NCBI GenBank assembly: GCA_016284315.1
Contig: JAEEOO010000020.1
Span: 1 to 52,327 of the forward strand
Reading direction: 5' to 3'
From: Lachnospiraceae bacterium
Lineage (GTDB): Bacteria; Bacillota; Clostridia; Lachnospirales; Lachnospiraceae
DNA length: 52,327 bases
Part shown: piece after piece, positions 33,519 through 42,517 of the stretch
Layout of the letters: each line of letters begins with the position of its first letter
How positions within the stretch are numbered: the stretch's first letter is position 1
Translations under genes and position numbers: made by a program
Notes under the pieces: generated by a model
Told to the model about the DNA's origin: nothing
The model's input: only the letters and a program-made list of their open reading frames with translations
Databases searched by the model: none

Positions 33519-34820
33519 TTAAATGATTCCTTTAATTAATGTCTGTTTTTCTACTTCTTTATCCGTGAAATGATAAGCTTTTAAAAATCTCTCGGTTACA
33601 GGTAAAACTTTTGCTTCATCCGACGCATAAATAGTAGCGATAGGCTCGCCTTTGCTAACCTTGTCGCCCACTTTTTTCTTTAAAAGAAGTCCGACTGAAA
33701 GGTCTATCTCGCTTTCTTTAGTCTCTCTTCCTCCGCCCAGCATCAAAGAGCAGATTCCAATCTCATCACAATCAATGTGTTCTATATAACCATCGGTTGA
33801 AGCTAAGATATCTTTCTCAATAGGAGCAAGTTTTAGTTTTTCCGGATGATATACATATGAATCATCACCGCCCTGAGCCTTTACGAACTGAGCCAGTTTT
33901 TCAAGGGCTTTACCGCTCTTAACTGCTTCTTCAAGCTTTGCTCGCGCCTCTTTTTCATCCGTCGCTTTGCCACCAAGGACAAGCATCTGAGAGCCAAGTG
34001 TATAGCAAAGTTCTGTGAAATCCTCAGGTCCTTTACCCTGAAGAGTCTCAATTGCTTCTCTTACCTCTATTGCATTACCAACTGCATTTCCGAGAGGCTG
34101 ATCCATATTAGAGATAACAGCTTTCATCTTTCTTCCGGCGTTCTTTCCGATGGTTACCATCTCTTTTGCAAGAGCGAAAGAATCCTCCTCGGTCTTCATA
34201 AATGCGCCGCTACCTGTTTTTACATCAAGAACGATGGCATCTGCGCCGGCAGCAAGTTTCTTACTCATAATGGAACTTGCAATAAGGCTCATATTATCAA
34301 CGGTTGCCGTTACGTCCCTCAAAGCATAAAGCTTTTTGTCCGCAGGAGCTAAATCTGCGGTCTGACCCATAATGGCAATTCCGATGGAATTTACATTTTT
34401 GATAAATGTATCATTACTGATACCTGTTGAAAAACCGGGAAAGCTCTCGAGTTTGTCGATGGTTCCTCCGGTATGTCCGAGACCTCTTCCGCTCATTTTT
34501 GCAACGGGAACGCCGCATGCAGCAACCATTGGTGTTAATGTAAGAGATGTCTTGTCTCCCACACCACCGGTTGAATGCTTGTCAACCTTGACACCGTTTA
34601 TGGCAGAAAGATCCAGTTTATCACCGCTGTCAGCCATAGCCAAAGTAAGCTCAAGTGTTTCAGCGGCAGTCATTTTCTGAAAATATATAGCCATCATAAG
34701 GCTTGAAACCTGATAATCAGGGATCTCGCCCTTAGTATACCCATCAATAAAGAAACGAATCTCTTCTTTTGAGAGTTCCCCACCGTTTCTCTTTTTCATG
34801 ATAATATCATACATTCTCAT
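33519..34820 (-). CDS. pdp: Pyrimidine-nucleoside phosphorylase
   Basis: It cleaves thymidine, uridine or deoxyuridine with phosphate, for nucleoside salvage. The 433-residue protein has the NP-I family form: [21 protein letters not shown]-terminus, the phosphate-binding [13 protein letters not shown] near 79-91, [17 protein letters not shown] near 108, and the C-terminal domain near 345-433. Firmicutes enzymes of this type accept thymidine and uridine, so deoA and pdp cannot be told apart. AAGGAG precedes ATG. It follows nth by 24 bp. Neighbours are mostly information-processing genes, so the salvage role is not reflected in the context. Confidence 0.95.
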   Translation of the reverse strand: MRMYDIIMKKRNGGELSKEEIRFFIDGYTKGEIPDYQVSSLMMAIYFQKMTAAETLELTLAMADSGDKLDLSAINGVKVDKHSTGGVGDKTSLTLTPMVAACGVPVAKMSGRGLGHTGGTIDKLESFPGFSTGISNDTFIKNVNSIGIAIMGQTADLAPADKKLYALRDVTATVDNMSLIASSIMSKKLAAGADAIVLDVKTGSGAFMKTEEDSFALAKEMVTIGKNAGRKMKAVISNMDQPLGNAVGNAIEVREAIETLQGKGPEDFTELCYTLGSQMLVLGGKATDEKEARAKLEEAVKSGKALEKLAQFVKAQGGDDSYVYHPEKLKLAPIEKDILASTDGYIEHIDCDEIGICSLMLGGGRETKESEIDLSVGLLLKKKVGDKVSKGEPIATIYASDEAKVLPVTERFLKAYHFTDKEVEKQTLIKGII

Positions 34821-34844
34821 AAGCCTTCTCCTTGGTCAAACGAC

Positions 34845-35480
34845 CTATACACCTACTTGTTTGCAGATACTTTTTAAACAACACTTATCGCAATAAGGTT
34901 TTGTCCTTGCGGTACAGATTTCACGACCGTGGTCCACTAACCGATGGCAAAATGCATTTCCTTCTTCCGGAGGAATGATCTTCCACAGTTCTTTTTCAAC
35001 CTTACCCGGTTCAGTGATCCCTTTAACAAGTCCGATACGGTTGCAAAGCCTGATGCAGTGAGTGTCCGTAACTATTGCAGGCTTTCCGTAAATATCCCCT
35101 AATACAAGGTTTGCGCTCTTTCTTCCAACACCGGGAAGTTTCAAAAGTTCCTCCATTGTATCCGGGACCTTGCCGTCATATTCTTCTATCAGCATCTTCA
35201 TGCATGCTACAATATCCTTAGCCTTGGATTTCCCCAAACCACATGGCTTAACGATCTCCTCTATTTTATCAGCGCCGGCATCTGCAATAGATTCCATGGT
35301 TGGATACTTTTCATAGAGCTTTTCCGTAATGATATTGACCCTTGCATCAGTACACTGCGCCGCAAGCCTGACGCTTACAAGCAATTTCCAGGGTTCTTCG
35401 TATATAAGGGAGCAGCCGGAATCCGGATACTCTATTTTTAAAAGCCTGATAGCTTCAAGCGCCAGTTCTTTTTTAGTCAT
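34845..35480 (-). CDS. nth: Endonuclease III (DNA glycosylase/AP lyase)
   Basis: It removes oxidised pyrimidines and cleaves at the abasic site in base-excision repair. The 211-residue protein has the helix-hairpin-helix motif ELLKLPGVGRKSANLVLGD near 106, containing the catalytic Lys, the catalytic Asp in IVTDTHCIRLCNRIG near 136, and the C-terminal [4Fe-4S] cysteines CTARTKPYCDKCCLKSIC (split Cys pattern C-x7-C-x2-C-x5-C). The first spacing is seven instead of the six seen in E. coli Nth. It starts one base after the rlmH stop with no clear ribosome binding site, so it is translationally coupled. Confidence 0.94.
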   Translation of the reverse strand: MTKKELALEAIRLLKIEYPDSGCSLIYEEPWKLLVSVRLAAQCTDARVNIITEKLYEKYPTMESIADAGADKIEEIVKPCGLGKSKAKDIVACMKMLIEEYDGKVPDTMEELLKLPGVGRKSANLVLGDIYGKPAIVTDTHCIRLCNRIGLVKGITEPGKVEKELWKIIPPEEGNAFCHRLVDHGREICTARTKPYCDKCCLKSICKQVGV

Positions 35481-35481
35481 A

Positions 35482-35961
35482 TTATTTATGATATGGTTCG
35501 TGATTAATGATCCTGTAACTTCTGTAGATCTGTTCCAAAAGGACCACTCTCATCAATTGATGAGGGAAAGTCATGTCGGAAAAACTAAGGTGCATATCCG
35601 CTCTCTTTGTAACGCTTTCATGAAGTCCAAGAGAACCTCCTATGATAAAACAGATACTGCTCTTTCCGTAGGTTCCCTGTTTCTCGATCCAATCTGCCAG
35701 ACCCTCAGAAGTAAGTTTTTTACCCTTTATCTCAAGGGTGCAGACTACATCATCTTCTTTAACTTTTGACAGGATACGCTTTCCTTCTTTAAGAAGGATC
35801 TCCTGCATAAGCGTCTCAGAGGCACCATCGGGAGTCATTTCATCATCAACGGCTATGACCTCGAGTTTTACATATCTCGATAGCCTTTTTGAATATTCAT
35901 CAATGGCATCCCTAAAGAACTTTTCCTTAATTTTTCCGACTGCGATAACAGTGACACGCAT
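35482..35961 (-). CDS. rlmH: 23S rRNA (pseudouridine1915-N3)-methyltransferase RlmH
   Basis: This SPOUT methyltransferase modifies pseudouridine 1915 in helix 69. With the ATG at 35961 (GGAG six bases upstream) it has exactly 159 residues, the family standard; a TTG four codons upstream overlaps that site and is rejected. Motifs IIGGSLGLHESV near 105 and the C-terminal FSDMTFPHQLMRVVLLEQIY then HEPYHK are the RlmH signature. It lies 12 bp after nfnB and one base before nth. Confidence 0.97.
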   Translation of the reverse strand: MRVTVIAVGKIKEKFFRDAIDEYSKRLSRYVKLEVIAVDDEMTPDGASETLMQEILLKEGKRILSKVKEDDVVCTLEIKGKKLTSEGLADWIEKQGTYGKSSICFIIGGSLGLHESVTKRADMHLSFSDMTFPHQLMRVVLLEQIYRSYRIINHEPYHK

Positions 35962-35973
35962 TGACTGCTCCAA

Positions 35974-37356
35974 TTATTTGCTTAAGTATTCATCAATGCC
36001 CTTAGCGGCTGCTTTACCTGCTCCCATTGCAAGGATAACGGTTGCAGCACCGGTAACGGCATCACCGCCGGCATAAACGCCTGCTTTGCTGGTTGCACCG
36101 TTCTCTTCGCTGGCAACGATACATTTATATTTGTTTACTTCAAGTCCCTCAGTAGTTGAAGAAATAAGAGGGTTGGGTGAAGTTCCGAGAGACATGATAA
36201 CGGTATCAACATCGATAACGAACTCAGATCCGGGAACCTCTACAGGGCGACGACGTCCTGATGCATCGGGCTCTCCAAGTTCCATACGGATACACTTCAT
36301 ACCGGTTACCCAGCCCTTCTCATCAGCAATGATTTCGGTGGGATTGGTAAGAAGATCAAAAATGATACCCTCTTCCTTTGCGTGATGAACTTCTTCAACT
36401 CTTGCAGGAAGTTCTTCTTCGCTTCTTCTGTATACGATATGAACCTCAGCGCCAAGTCTTAATGCTGTTCTTGCTGCGTCCATAGCAACGTTACCGCCAC
36501 CAACGACTGCAACCTTCTTGCTATTCATGATAGGAGTATTTGAATTTTCATCAAATGCCTTCATAAGGTTGCTTCTTGTAAGATACTCGTTAGCTGAAAA
36601 TACTCCGTTTGAGTTCTCTCCGGGAATTCCCATGAACTTGGGAAGTCCTGCTCCTGATCCGATAAATACAGCCTCAAAGCCTTCTTCATTGATAAGTTCG
36701 TCAATAGTAACACTCTTACCAACTACAACGTCGGTCTCGATCTTAACACCGAGTGACTTAACATTCTCGATCTCTTTAGCAACGACCTTGGTCTTGGGAA
36801 GACGGAATTCGGGAATACCGTAAACAAGTACACCGCCGGCCTCATGAAGAGCCTCAAATACGGTTACATCATATCCCATCTTTGCAAGATCGCCTGCACA
36901 GGTAAGACCTGAAGGGCCTGATCCGATAACTGCAACCTTCTTACCATTGCTTGCTGCAGCCTTCTTAGGCTTAATTCCATGTTCTGAGGCCCAGTCAGCA
37001 ACGAATCTCTCAAGCTTACCGATGGAAACGGCCTCACCCTTGATTCCTCTGATGCACTTTCCTTCACACTGGGTCTCCTGAGGGCAAACACGTCCGCATA
37101 CTGCGGGAAGTGCAGTGCTCTCGCTGAGGATCTCATATGCCTTCTCAATATCTCCAAGCTTAACCTGCTCGATAAAAGCGGGAATATTGATGGAAACAGG
37201 GCATCCCTTAATACACATTGCATTTTTGCAGTTAAGGCATCTTGAAGCTTCTGCCTGTGCTTCTTCTAAAGTATATCCGAGACAAACCTCTTCAAAATTG
37301 TGAGCTCTCTCTTTGGCATCCTGCTCTTTAACAGGAACTTTCTTCATTACGTCCAT
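35974..37356 (-). CDS. nfnB: NADH-dependent reduced ferredoxin:NADP+ oxidoreductase, large subunit NfnB
   Basis: NfnAB couples NADPH, NADH and ferredoxin by electron bifurcation. The 460-residue large subunit resembles the beta chain of glutamate synthase (often annotated gltA/gltD): N-terminal [4Fe-4S] ligands C-x2-C-x4-C-x3-C in CLNCKNAMCIKGC near 40 and C-x3-C-x5-C-x3-C in CGRVCPQETQCEGKC near 87-101, FAD motif AVIGSGPSGLTCAGDLAKMG near 143, and the second Rossmann motif VAVVGGGNVAMDAARTALRLG near 289 (NADPH). The gene follows nfnA by 33 bp, which fixes the Nfn rather than the glutamate synthase assignment; no gltB-like large subunit is nearby. GAGGAG precedes ATG. Confidence 0.93.
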   Translation of the reverse strand: MDVMKKVPVKEQDAKERAHNFEEVCLGYTLEEAQAEASRCLNCKNAMCIKGCPVSINIPAFIEQVKLGDIEKAYEILSESTALPAVCGRVCPQETQCEGKCIRGIKGEAVSIGKLERFVADWASEHGIKPKKAAASNGKKVAVIGSGPSGLTCAGDLAKMGYDVTVFEALHEAGGVLVYGIPEFRLPKTKVVAKEIENVKSLGVKIETDVVVGKSVTIDELINEEGFEAVFIGSGAGLPKFMGIPGENSNGVFSANEYLTRSNLMKAFDENSNTPIMNSKKVAVVGGGNVAMDAARTALRLGAEVHIVYRRSEEELPARVEEVHHAKEEGIIFDLLTNPTEIIADEKGWVTGMKCIRMELGEPDASGRRRPVEVPGSEFVIDVDTVIMSLGTSPNPLISSTTEGLEVNKYKCIVASEENGATSKAGVYAGGDAVTGAATVILAMGAGKAAAKGIDEYLSK

Positions 37357-37389
37357 TTTTATATCTCCTCGAATTATGCTTGATCTGTT

Positions 37390-38268
37390 TTAGCTGCACT
37401 GACCGCATCCGCCGTGATGAGTGCTTCCTTCTTTTTCAGCAAGGTAAGCTCTTCCCTCTTCGGTCTTGTAAAGGGTCTGACGTCTCATAGCTTCATCAAA
37501 GTTTACTTTGAATCCGTCGAACTCAGGACCGTCTACACATGCGAATTTAACTTCATCACCAACGGTTACACGGCATGCTCCGCACATTCCGGTACCGTCT
37601 ACCATGATGGGGTTAAGAGATACGATGGTAGGAAGATTAAGCTCTTTAGTGAGCATAACAGCAAACTTCATCATGATCATGGGACCGATACATACGCACT
37701 GATCATAGGTCTTGCCTTCTGCATAAAGATCTTTAAGAGTCTGGGTAACCATACCGCTTCTTCCGTATGATCCGTCATCGGTAGTGATATAAAGATTTCC
37801 GGCAACTGCCTTCATCTCATCCTCGAGGATAAGAAGATCTTTGGTCTTGCATCCAACGATAACATCAACATCAATGCCGTGCTCATGCATCCATTTAACC
37901 TGAGGATATACAGGTGCAGTACCAACACCTCCGGCTATGAAAATTATCTTCTTCTGCTTGAGTTCATCAATAGGAAGTGAAAGAAGTTCTGAAGGGCATC
38001 CGAGAGGTCCTACAAAATCTCTGAATGAATCGCCTTCTTCAAGCTTTGACATGAACTCAGTAGCTCCGCCTACAATCTGGAAAACGATGGTAACGGTTCC
38101 TTTTTCAGAATCATAGTCACAAATGGTAAGGGGAATTCTCTCACCTTCGTCGTCTGTACGAACAATAACAAATTGTCCGGGCAAGCAGCGTTTAGCTACT
38201 CTGGGTGCTTCTACTTCCATAAGGAAAATAGTGGGGTTGAGCACCTTCTTTTTGATAATCTTAAACAT
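37390..38268 (-). CDS. nfnA: NADH-dependent reduced ferredoxin:NADP+ oxidoreductase, small subunit NfnA
   Basis: The small subunit carries FAD, the NADH site and a [2Fe-2S] cluster. The 292-residue protein has the ferredoxin-reductase fold: FAD-binding RIPLTICDYD near 58, the NAD-binding GGVGTAPVYPQVKWMHEHGI near 111, and cluster ligands in the pattern D-x4-C-x2-C-x11-C (DGTGMCGACRVT, then KFACVDGP) near 222-245, in agreement with the Asp/Cys-ligated cluster known for NfnA. Beyond the family core there is a C-terminal tail STHHGGCGQCS with two Cys and two His, possibly an extra metal site. AGGAGG precedes ATG. Operon nfnA-nfnB. Confidence 0.92.
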   Translation of the reverse strand: MFKIIKKKVLNPTIFLMEVEAPRVAKRCLPGQFVIVRTDDEGERIPLTICDYDSEKGTVTIVFQIVGGATEFMSKLEEGDSFRDFVGPLGCPSELLSLPIDELKQKKIIFIAGGVGTAPVYPQVKWMHEHGIDVDVIVGCKTKDLLILEDEMKAVAGNLYITTDDGSYGRSGMVTQTLKDLYAEGKTYDQCVCIGPMIMMKFAVMLTKELNLPTIVSLNPIMVDGTGMCGACRVTVGDEVKFACVDGPEFDGFKVNFDEAMRRQTLYKTEEGRAYLAEKEGSTHHGGCGQCS

Positions 38269-38284
38269 AGCTCCTCCTATCTTA

Positions 38285-38319
38285 CGCTTTTGAGTAATAG
38301 TATTGTGTTGGCAAAAGCG
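38285..38319. promoter_or_regulatory. Inverted repeat upstream of nfnA, possible operator
   Basis: CGCTTTTG (38285-38292) and CAAAAGCG (38312-38319) are perfect 8-bp inverted copies 19 bp apart, lying between the zinc-ribbon gene and nfnA; the centre holds a -10-like TACTAT on the minus strand. A regulator is inferred; the site does not match the Rex consensus TTGTGAANNNNTTCACAA. Confidence 0.4.
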
Positions 38320-38327
38320 ATAGTTCC

Positions 38328-39863
38328 TTAGTTCTTTATTTTTTCAACTTCTCCGGTATTTACATCAACAGTATAGCTGTTATCAAGTTGAGTAAGTTTA
38401 CCGTGTTCATTAAAGATGTATTCATCAAATACATACTTGTATGAAACTTCGTCTCCCTTTGTCTCGGAAATAATGGCTGTAAGCTTCATATCCACCATTC
38501 CTCCTTCTTTGAGCTGACCGTCGGGAGCTGCAGTAAATCCTTTTTCAAACATGTAATCAAGGACTCTGTCATGGGCCTGGGTAGTGGTCAAAGAGTATTC
38601 TATATTAAAGTTATATTTAACTTCAACGATCTCGGAAGATACTCCCCTCTCATCAATACAAATAAACTTATACCATGAAACTCCGGGTAACATGATGATA
38701 GGACCTTCATACTTTGTTGATGCTGATGTGGGATCCGAACCATCGGTTGTATAGTAGTAAGTAAGTGTTCCTTCAGTATAGTTCATGATCTCAATATTCT
38801 GAGGTTCATAATACTCTCCGCTGAAAGGGAATACCTCGGGCTGATGAGGAGGCTGGACCTTTATCTCTATGGTCGCATGAGCCTCGGTACTCTTAACCCC
38901 TTTTTCATTCAGGCAATATGCAGTGATGTCGTAAACTCCTTCATCCAAAAGAATGGATCCGGTGTACTCCTGATTCTCAGCTACAACAGTTGTAAAATTA
39001 TCTTTTGTACAAAAGATATTGTAGAAGATCTTGTCACCTTCATCAGCATTAATTATAAGAAGCTGAGGAAGTTGATAAACGCCTTCTGCAGTCTCAATGA
39101 TAGGTGCATTTACAAAATACATCTGATATTCATTGATAAGATTCTGATCACCTGAAGACAGGATCAATTTCTGAATATTATCAAAATCACCCTGTTCATC
39201 GTAATATGCAATAAGCTGCTTTAATGCTTCAGATCTCTGATTTCCCCTTGCATTGGGATTGTCGTAGATCTGAAGAAGAACAGAAACATAATTCTCTATA
39301 TCACCATTGGCATAAAGTGAATTGGCATACTTCTCCTGAAGATCGCTGTTGGTATAATCCTTCTGAAGAAGTTCGTAGTACAAGAACGATGCTTTATTGT
39401 ACTCACCGTGAGCATATGCCTGATCTGCTTTACTAAGCTTATAATTTTCCGAAGTAAAGAAAATAAATGCCAAAACAGTAACAGCAAGAATAATGGCAAA
39501 TGCTGCACCGATCAAAGAATAGTTTACAGATTTGGGCATGCTGAGCAATTTCTCTGTAACAGCACCAACCGAATGACCGGAAAGTTTCTTCGTATCTGAA
39601 GTCACAGTATGTTTATCAGCATTATCCTTATTCTCAGAGGATCCTTCACCGGATTTCTCATCAGAGTTATCTTTATTCTCTTTATTGTCTTTATTCTCGT
39701 TATTATCTTTATTAACAAAGATATCCTGGGCAATGTTGCCGATAGTTGCATGGGTGCCTTCAATAACCGGGTCGAAATCGGGAACAATATGAATATCTTC
39801 TCCGCACACTTCACAATAAAGTGAGCCTTCCTTTATTTCTGCATTACACAAAGGACATTTCAT
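38328..39863 (-). CDS. Zinc-ribbon, single-span membrane protein with TPR-like and CHB_HEX_C-like domains
   Basis: The 511-residue protein combines an N-terminal cytoplasmic zinc ribbon (MKCPLCNAEI then YCEVCG), an Asn/Lys/Asp-rich spacer with repeated NKDN units (about 50-85), a membrane span near 116-136, TPR-like helices at about 145-245, and then beta-rich sequence with TYYYTTDGSDPTSASTKYEG near 370, typical of the chitobiase/beta-hexosaminidase C-terminal (CHB_HEX_C) fold seen in Firmicutes surface proteins. The ATG at 39863 has GGAG eight bases upstream. The function is unknown; the layout suggests a surface protein with a cytoplasmic sensor ribbon. It ends 59 bp before the nfnA start. 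Confidence 0.8.
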   Translation of the reverse strand: MKCPLCNAEIKEGSLYCEVCGEDIHIVPDFDPVIEGTHATIGNIAQDIFVNKDNNENKDNKENKDNSDEKSGEGSSENKDNADKHTVTSDTKKLSGHSVGAVTEKLLSMPKSVNYSLIGAAFAIILAVTVLAFIFFTSENYKLSKADQAYAHGEYNKASFLYYELLQKDYTNSDLQEKYANSLYANGDIENYVSVLLQIYDNPNARGNQRSEALKQLIAYYDEQGDFDNIQKLILSSGDQNLINEYQMYFVNAPIIETAEGVYQLPQLLIINADEGDKIFYNIFCTKDNFTTVVAENQEYTGSILLDEGVYDITAYCLNEKGVKSTEAHATIEIKVQPPHQPEVFPFSGEYYEPQNIEIMNYTEGTLTYYYTTDGSDPTSASTKYEGPIIMLPGVSWYKFICIDERGVSSEIVEVKYNFNIEYSLTTTQAHDRVLDYMFEKGFTAAPDGQLKEGGMVDMKLTAIISETKGDEVSYKYVFDEYIFNEHGKLTQLDNSYTVDVNTGEVEKIKN

Positions 39864-39894
39864 ATTAAATCTCCATAAAACATCTAGATCATAA

Positions 39895-40740
39895 CTACTT
39901 CTGAAGTTCAACAGAATGTAGGCAGTTTTTCATGAGCATGGCTATGGTCATGGGACCAACACCGCCGGGCACAGGTGTAATAGCCTCTGCAATAGGCTCT
40001 ACGCTATCAAAATCTACATCTCCGCAGAGCTTGTTATCAGCGTCTCTGTGGATCCCGACGTCAATAACAACAGCTCCGTCTTTTACGTAAGAAGCATCGA
40101 TCATCTTAGGCTTACCGATAGCTACAACGAGGATATCCGCTCTCTTTGTAACAGCCTTAAGATCGGCTGTCTTTGAATGGGTAACGGTAACCGTTCCGTT
40201 TTCCTTTAAAAGGAGCATAGCCATTGGTTTGCCGACGATATTGCTTCTTCCGATAACAACACATTCTTTACCACTGATGTCATAACCGCTTCTCTTGATA
40301 AGCTCAATTACACCTGCCGGTGTACATGAAACAAATCCGGGCTTGCCAATGGATAAGCAACCAACGTTTACAGGATGGAATCCGTCAACATCCTTTAAAG
40401 GTGATATCTCATCAAGTATCCTCTCCTCGTTTATATGCTTCGGAAGAGGGAGCTGAACAAGGATTCCGTTGCAGTCTGACCTTTTATTAAGCTCTCTTAT
40501 AAGATCTAAAAGCTCTTCCTCCGTCGTTTCCTCGGGAAGCTCGTATGAGAGAGATTCAATTCCGCAATACTCGCAGGCTTTTTTCTTGTTTCTTACATAA
40601 ACGCTTGATGCGGGATCGGCGCCTACCTGAATAACAGCTAAGGAAACTGTTACTCCGCTTTCCTTAAGCTTTAAAACCTCTTCTTTAACTTCATCTTTTA
40701 TCTGTGATGATATTAATTTTCCGTCAATAAGCTTAGCCAT
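39895..40740 (-). CDS. folD: Methylenetetrahydrofolate dehydrogenase/cyclohydrolase
   Basis: FolD interconverts 5,10-methylene-THF, methenyl-THF and 10-formyl-THF. The 281-residue protein has the catalytic Lys in SVYVRNKKKACEYCGI near 45-60, the QLPLPKH motif near 97, GFHPVNVG near 121 and the NADP-binding GRSNIVGKPMAMLLL near 163, and PGGVGPMT near the C-terminus. AAGGAG is five bases before ATG. It follows fhs by 16 bp, so the two catalyse successive steps of one-carbon folate metabolism from one transcript. The nearby NfnAB could supply the NADPH. Confidence 0.97.
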   Translation of the reverse strand: MAKLIDGKLISSQIKDEVKEEVLKLKESGVTVSLAVIQVGADPASSVYVRNKKKACEYCGIESLSYELPEETTEEELLDLIRELNKRSDCNGILVQLPLPKHINEERILDEISPLKDVDGFHPVNVGCLSIGKPGFVSCTPAGVIELIKRSGYDISGKECVVIGRSNIVGKPMAMLLLKENGTVTVTHSKTADLKAVTKRADILVVAIGKPKMIDASYVKDGAVVIDVGIHRDADNKLCGDVDFDSVEPIAEAITPVPGGVGPMTIAMLMKNCLHSVELQK

Positions 40741-40756
40741 TTTTGCTCCTTAAATA

Positions 40757-42427
40757 TTAGAATAAACCTGTGATCTTTCCGTCCTCTGTTACGTCGATTC
40801 CGTAAGCAGCAGGTGCCTTTGAAAGACCGGGCATGGTAACTACCGCACCGGTAAGAACTACTACAAATCCGGCGCCGGCAGATACATATACTTCTCTTAC
40901 AGACATCTCAAAGCCTTCGGGTCTGCCAAGCTTTGTAGGATCGTCTGAAAGTGAATACTGATTCTTTGCCATACAAACGGGAAGGTTTCCAAATCCCATT
41001 TCTGTGATCTTGGCAAGTTGCTTTAATGCAGCGGGTGCAAAACTTACGCTTGCTGCACCATAAATCTCTTTAGCAATTGTCTCAACCTTTTCCTTAAGAG
41101 GCATCTCATCGGGATAAAGAAGTTTGAAATCGCTCTTCTTTGTTTCAAGTGTCTCAAGTACCTTCTTGGCAAGGTCGATACCACCTTCACCGCCCTTTTC
41201 CCAAACCTTGGAAAGAGCAAACTCACATCCTCTGTCCTTACAGAACTTCTCAACAAATGAGGTCTCAGCATCTGTATCTGTAACAAAAGCATTTAAAGTA
41301 ACAACAACGGGAACACCATATTTCTGAAGGTTCTCGATATGCTTTTCAAGGTTAACGATACCTGCTTTTAATGCATCAAGATTTTCCTCGTTAAGCTTAT
41401 CTTTAGCAACTCCGCCGTTATACTTAAGAGCTCTGATGGTGGCCACAAGAACAACTGCATCGGGCTTAAGTCCTGTCTGTCTGCACTTGATATCAAAGAA
41501 TTTTTCAGCTCCGAGATCTGCACCGAAGCCTGCTTCGGTAATGCAGTAATCAGCCATCTTAAGAGCTGCCTTTGTAGCTCTTACAGAATTACAACCATGT
41601 GCGATATTTGCAAAAGGTCCGCCATGTACAAGAGCGGGAGTATGCTCAAGTGTCTGGATGAGATTGGGCTTAAGAGCATCCTTTAAAAGGGCTGCCATTG
41701 CTCCAACTGCCTTAATATCACCGGCGGTTACGGGTTTTCCTGAAAAATCATATGCGACTACAATCTTTGCAAGTCTTTCCTTAAGATCGTTAAGATCCTT
41801 TGAAAGACAAAGTATAGCCATGATCTCGCTGGCAACTGTGATGACGAAATGATCTTCTCTTACAAATCCGTCGGTCTTTGCGCCAAGACCTACAACGATA
41901 TTTCTAAGGCTTCTGTCATTCATATCAAGACAGCGCTTCCAAACAATATTTCTGGTATCGATGCCAAGCTCGTTACCCTGCTGGATATGATTATCAAGAA
42001 GAGCTGCGAGAAGATTATTTGCAGAAGTAATGGCATGGAAATCACCTGTAAAGTGAAGGTTTAATTCTTCCATGGGAACAACCTGGGCATATCCGCCGCC
42101 GGCTGCACCTCCCTTAATACCAAAGCAGGGACCGAGTGAGGGCTCTCTTAAAGCAATGATTGCTTTCTTACCAAGTTTTCCGAATGCCTGTCCGAGACCA
42201 ACTGTAGTGGTGGTCTTTCCTTCTCCTGCAGGAGTAGGATTGATAGCAGTAACAAGAATGAGCTTTCCTTCTTTGTTACTGTCGATCTTTCTTAAAAACT
42301 CTTCGGTAAACTTTGCTTTGTATTTTCCGTAGAGTTCAAGATCATCCTCGGAAACACCGATAGACTCCGCTACTTCGGTAATTTTGCTTAATGTAGCTTC
42401 CTGTGCAATTTCGATATCAGATTTCAT
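40757..42427 (-). CDS. fhs: Formate-tetrahydrofolate ligase
   Basis: It makes 10-formyl-THF from formate, THF and ATP. The 556-residue enzyme has the P-loop [18 protein letters not shown] near 64, [20 protein letters not shown] near 89 and the monovalent-cation/formate region near the C-terminus ([19 protein letters not shown]). The ATG at 42427 has GGGAGG four bases upstream; the ATG four codons earlier contributes that GGAGG and is rejected. The first gene of fhs-folD, 90 bp downstream of ftsK. I looked for a THF riboswitch in that gap and saw none. It may serve formate use or purine synthesis; a complete Wood-Ljungdahl pathway cannot be inferred here. Confidence 0.97.
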   Translation of the reverse strand: MKSDIEIAQEATLSKITEVAESIGVSEDDLELYGKYKAKFTEEFLRKIDSNKEGKLILVTAINPTPAGEGKTTTTVGLGQAFGKLGKKAIIALREPSLGPCFGIKGGAAGGGYAQVVPMEELNLHFTGDFHAITSANNLLAALLDNHIQQGNELGIDTRNIVWKRCLDMNDRSLRNIVVGLGAKTDGFVREDHFVITVASEIMAILCLSKDLNDLKERLAKIVVAYDFSGKPVTAGDIKAVGAMAALLKDALKPNLIQTLEHTPALVHGGPFANIAHGCNSVRATKAALKMADYCITEAGFGADLGAEKFFDIKCRQTGLKPDAVVLVATIRALKYNGGVAKDKLNEENLDALKAGIVNLEKHIENLQKYGVPVVVTLNAFVTDTDAETSFVEKFCKDRGCEFALSKVWEKGGEGGIDLAKKVLETLETKKSDFKLLYPDEMPLKEKVETIAKEIYGAASVSFAPAALKQLAKITEMGFGNLPVCMAKNQYSLSDDPTKLGRPEGFEMSVREVYVSAGAGFVVVLTGAVVTMPGLSKAPAAYGIDVTEDGKITGLF

Positions 42428-42517
42428 ACATCCTCCCATATATCCAATTCTTTATAGAATCAGTAACATTTTTCAAATCTGCGCGAGTCTCATTGATAAA
42501 GGTATTCTATGGCTCGT

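Noticed and set aside
35974-37356. Glutamate synthase small subunit
   Set aside because: The nfnA partner 33 bp upstream and absence of gltB favour NfnB.
42428-42517. THF riboswitch upstream of fhs
   Set aside because: The 90-bp gap lacks the conserved riboswitch core and helices.
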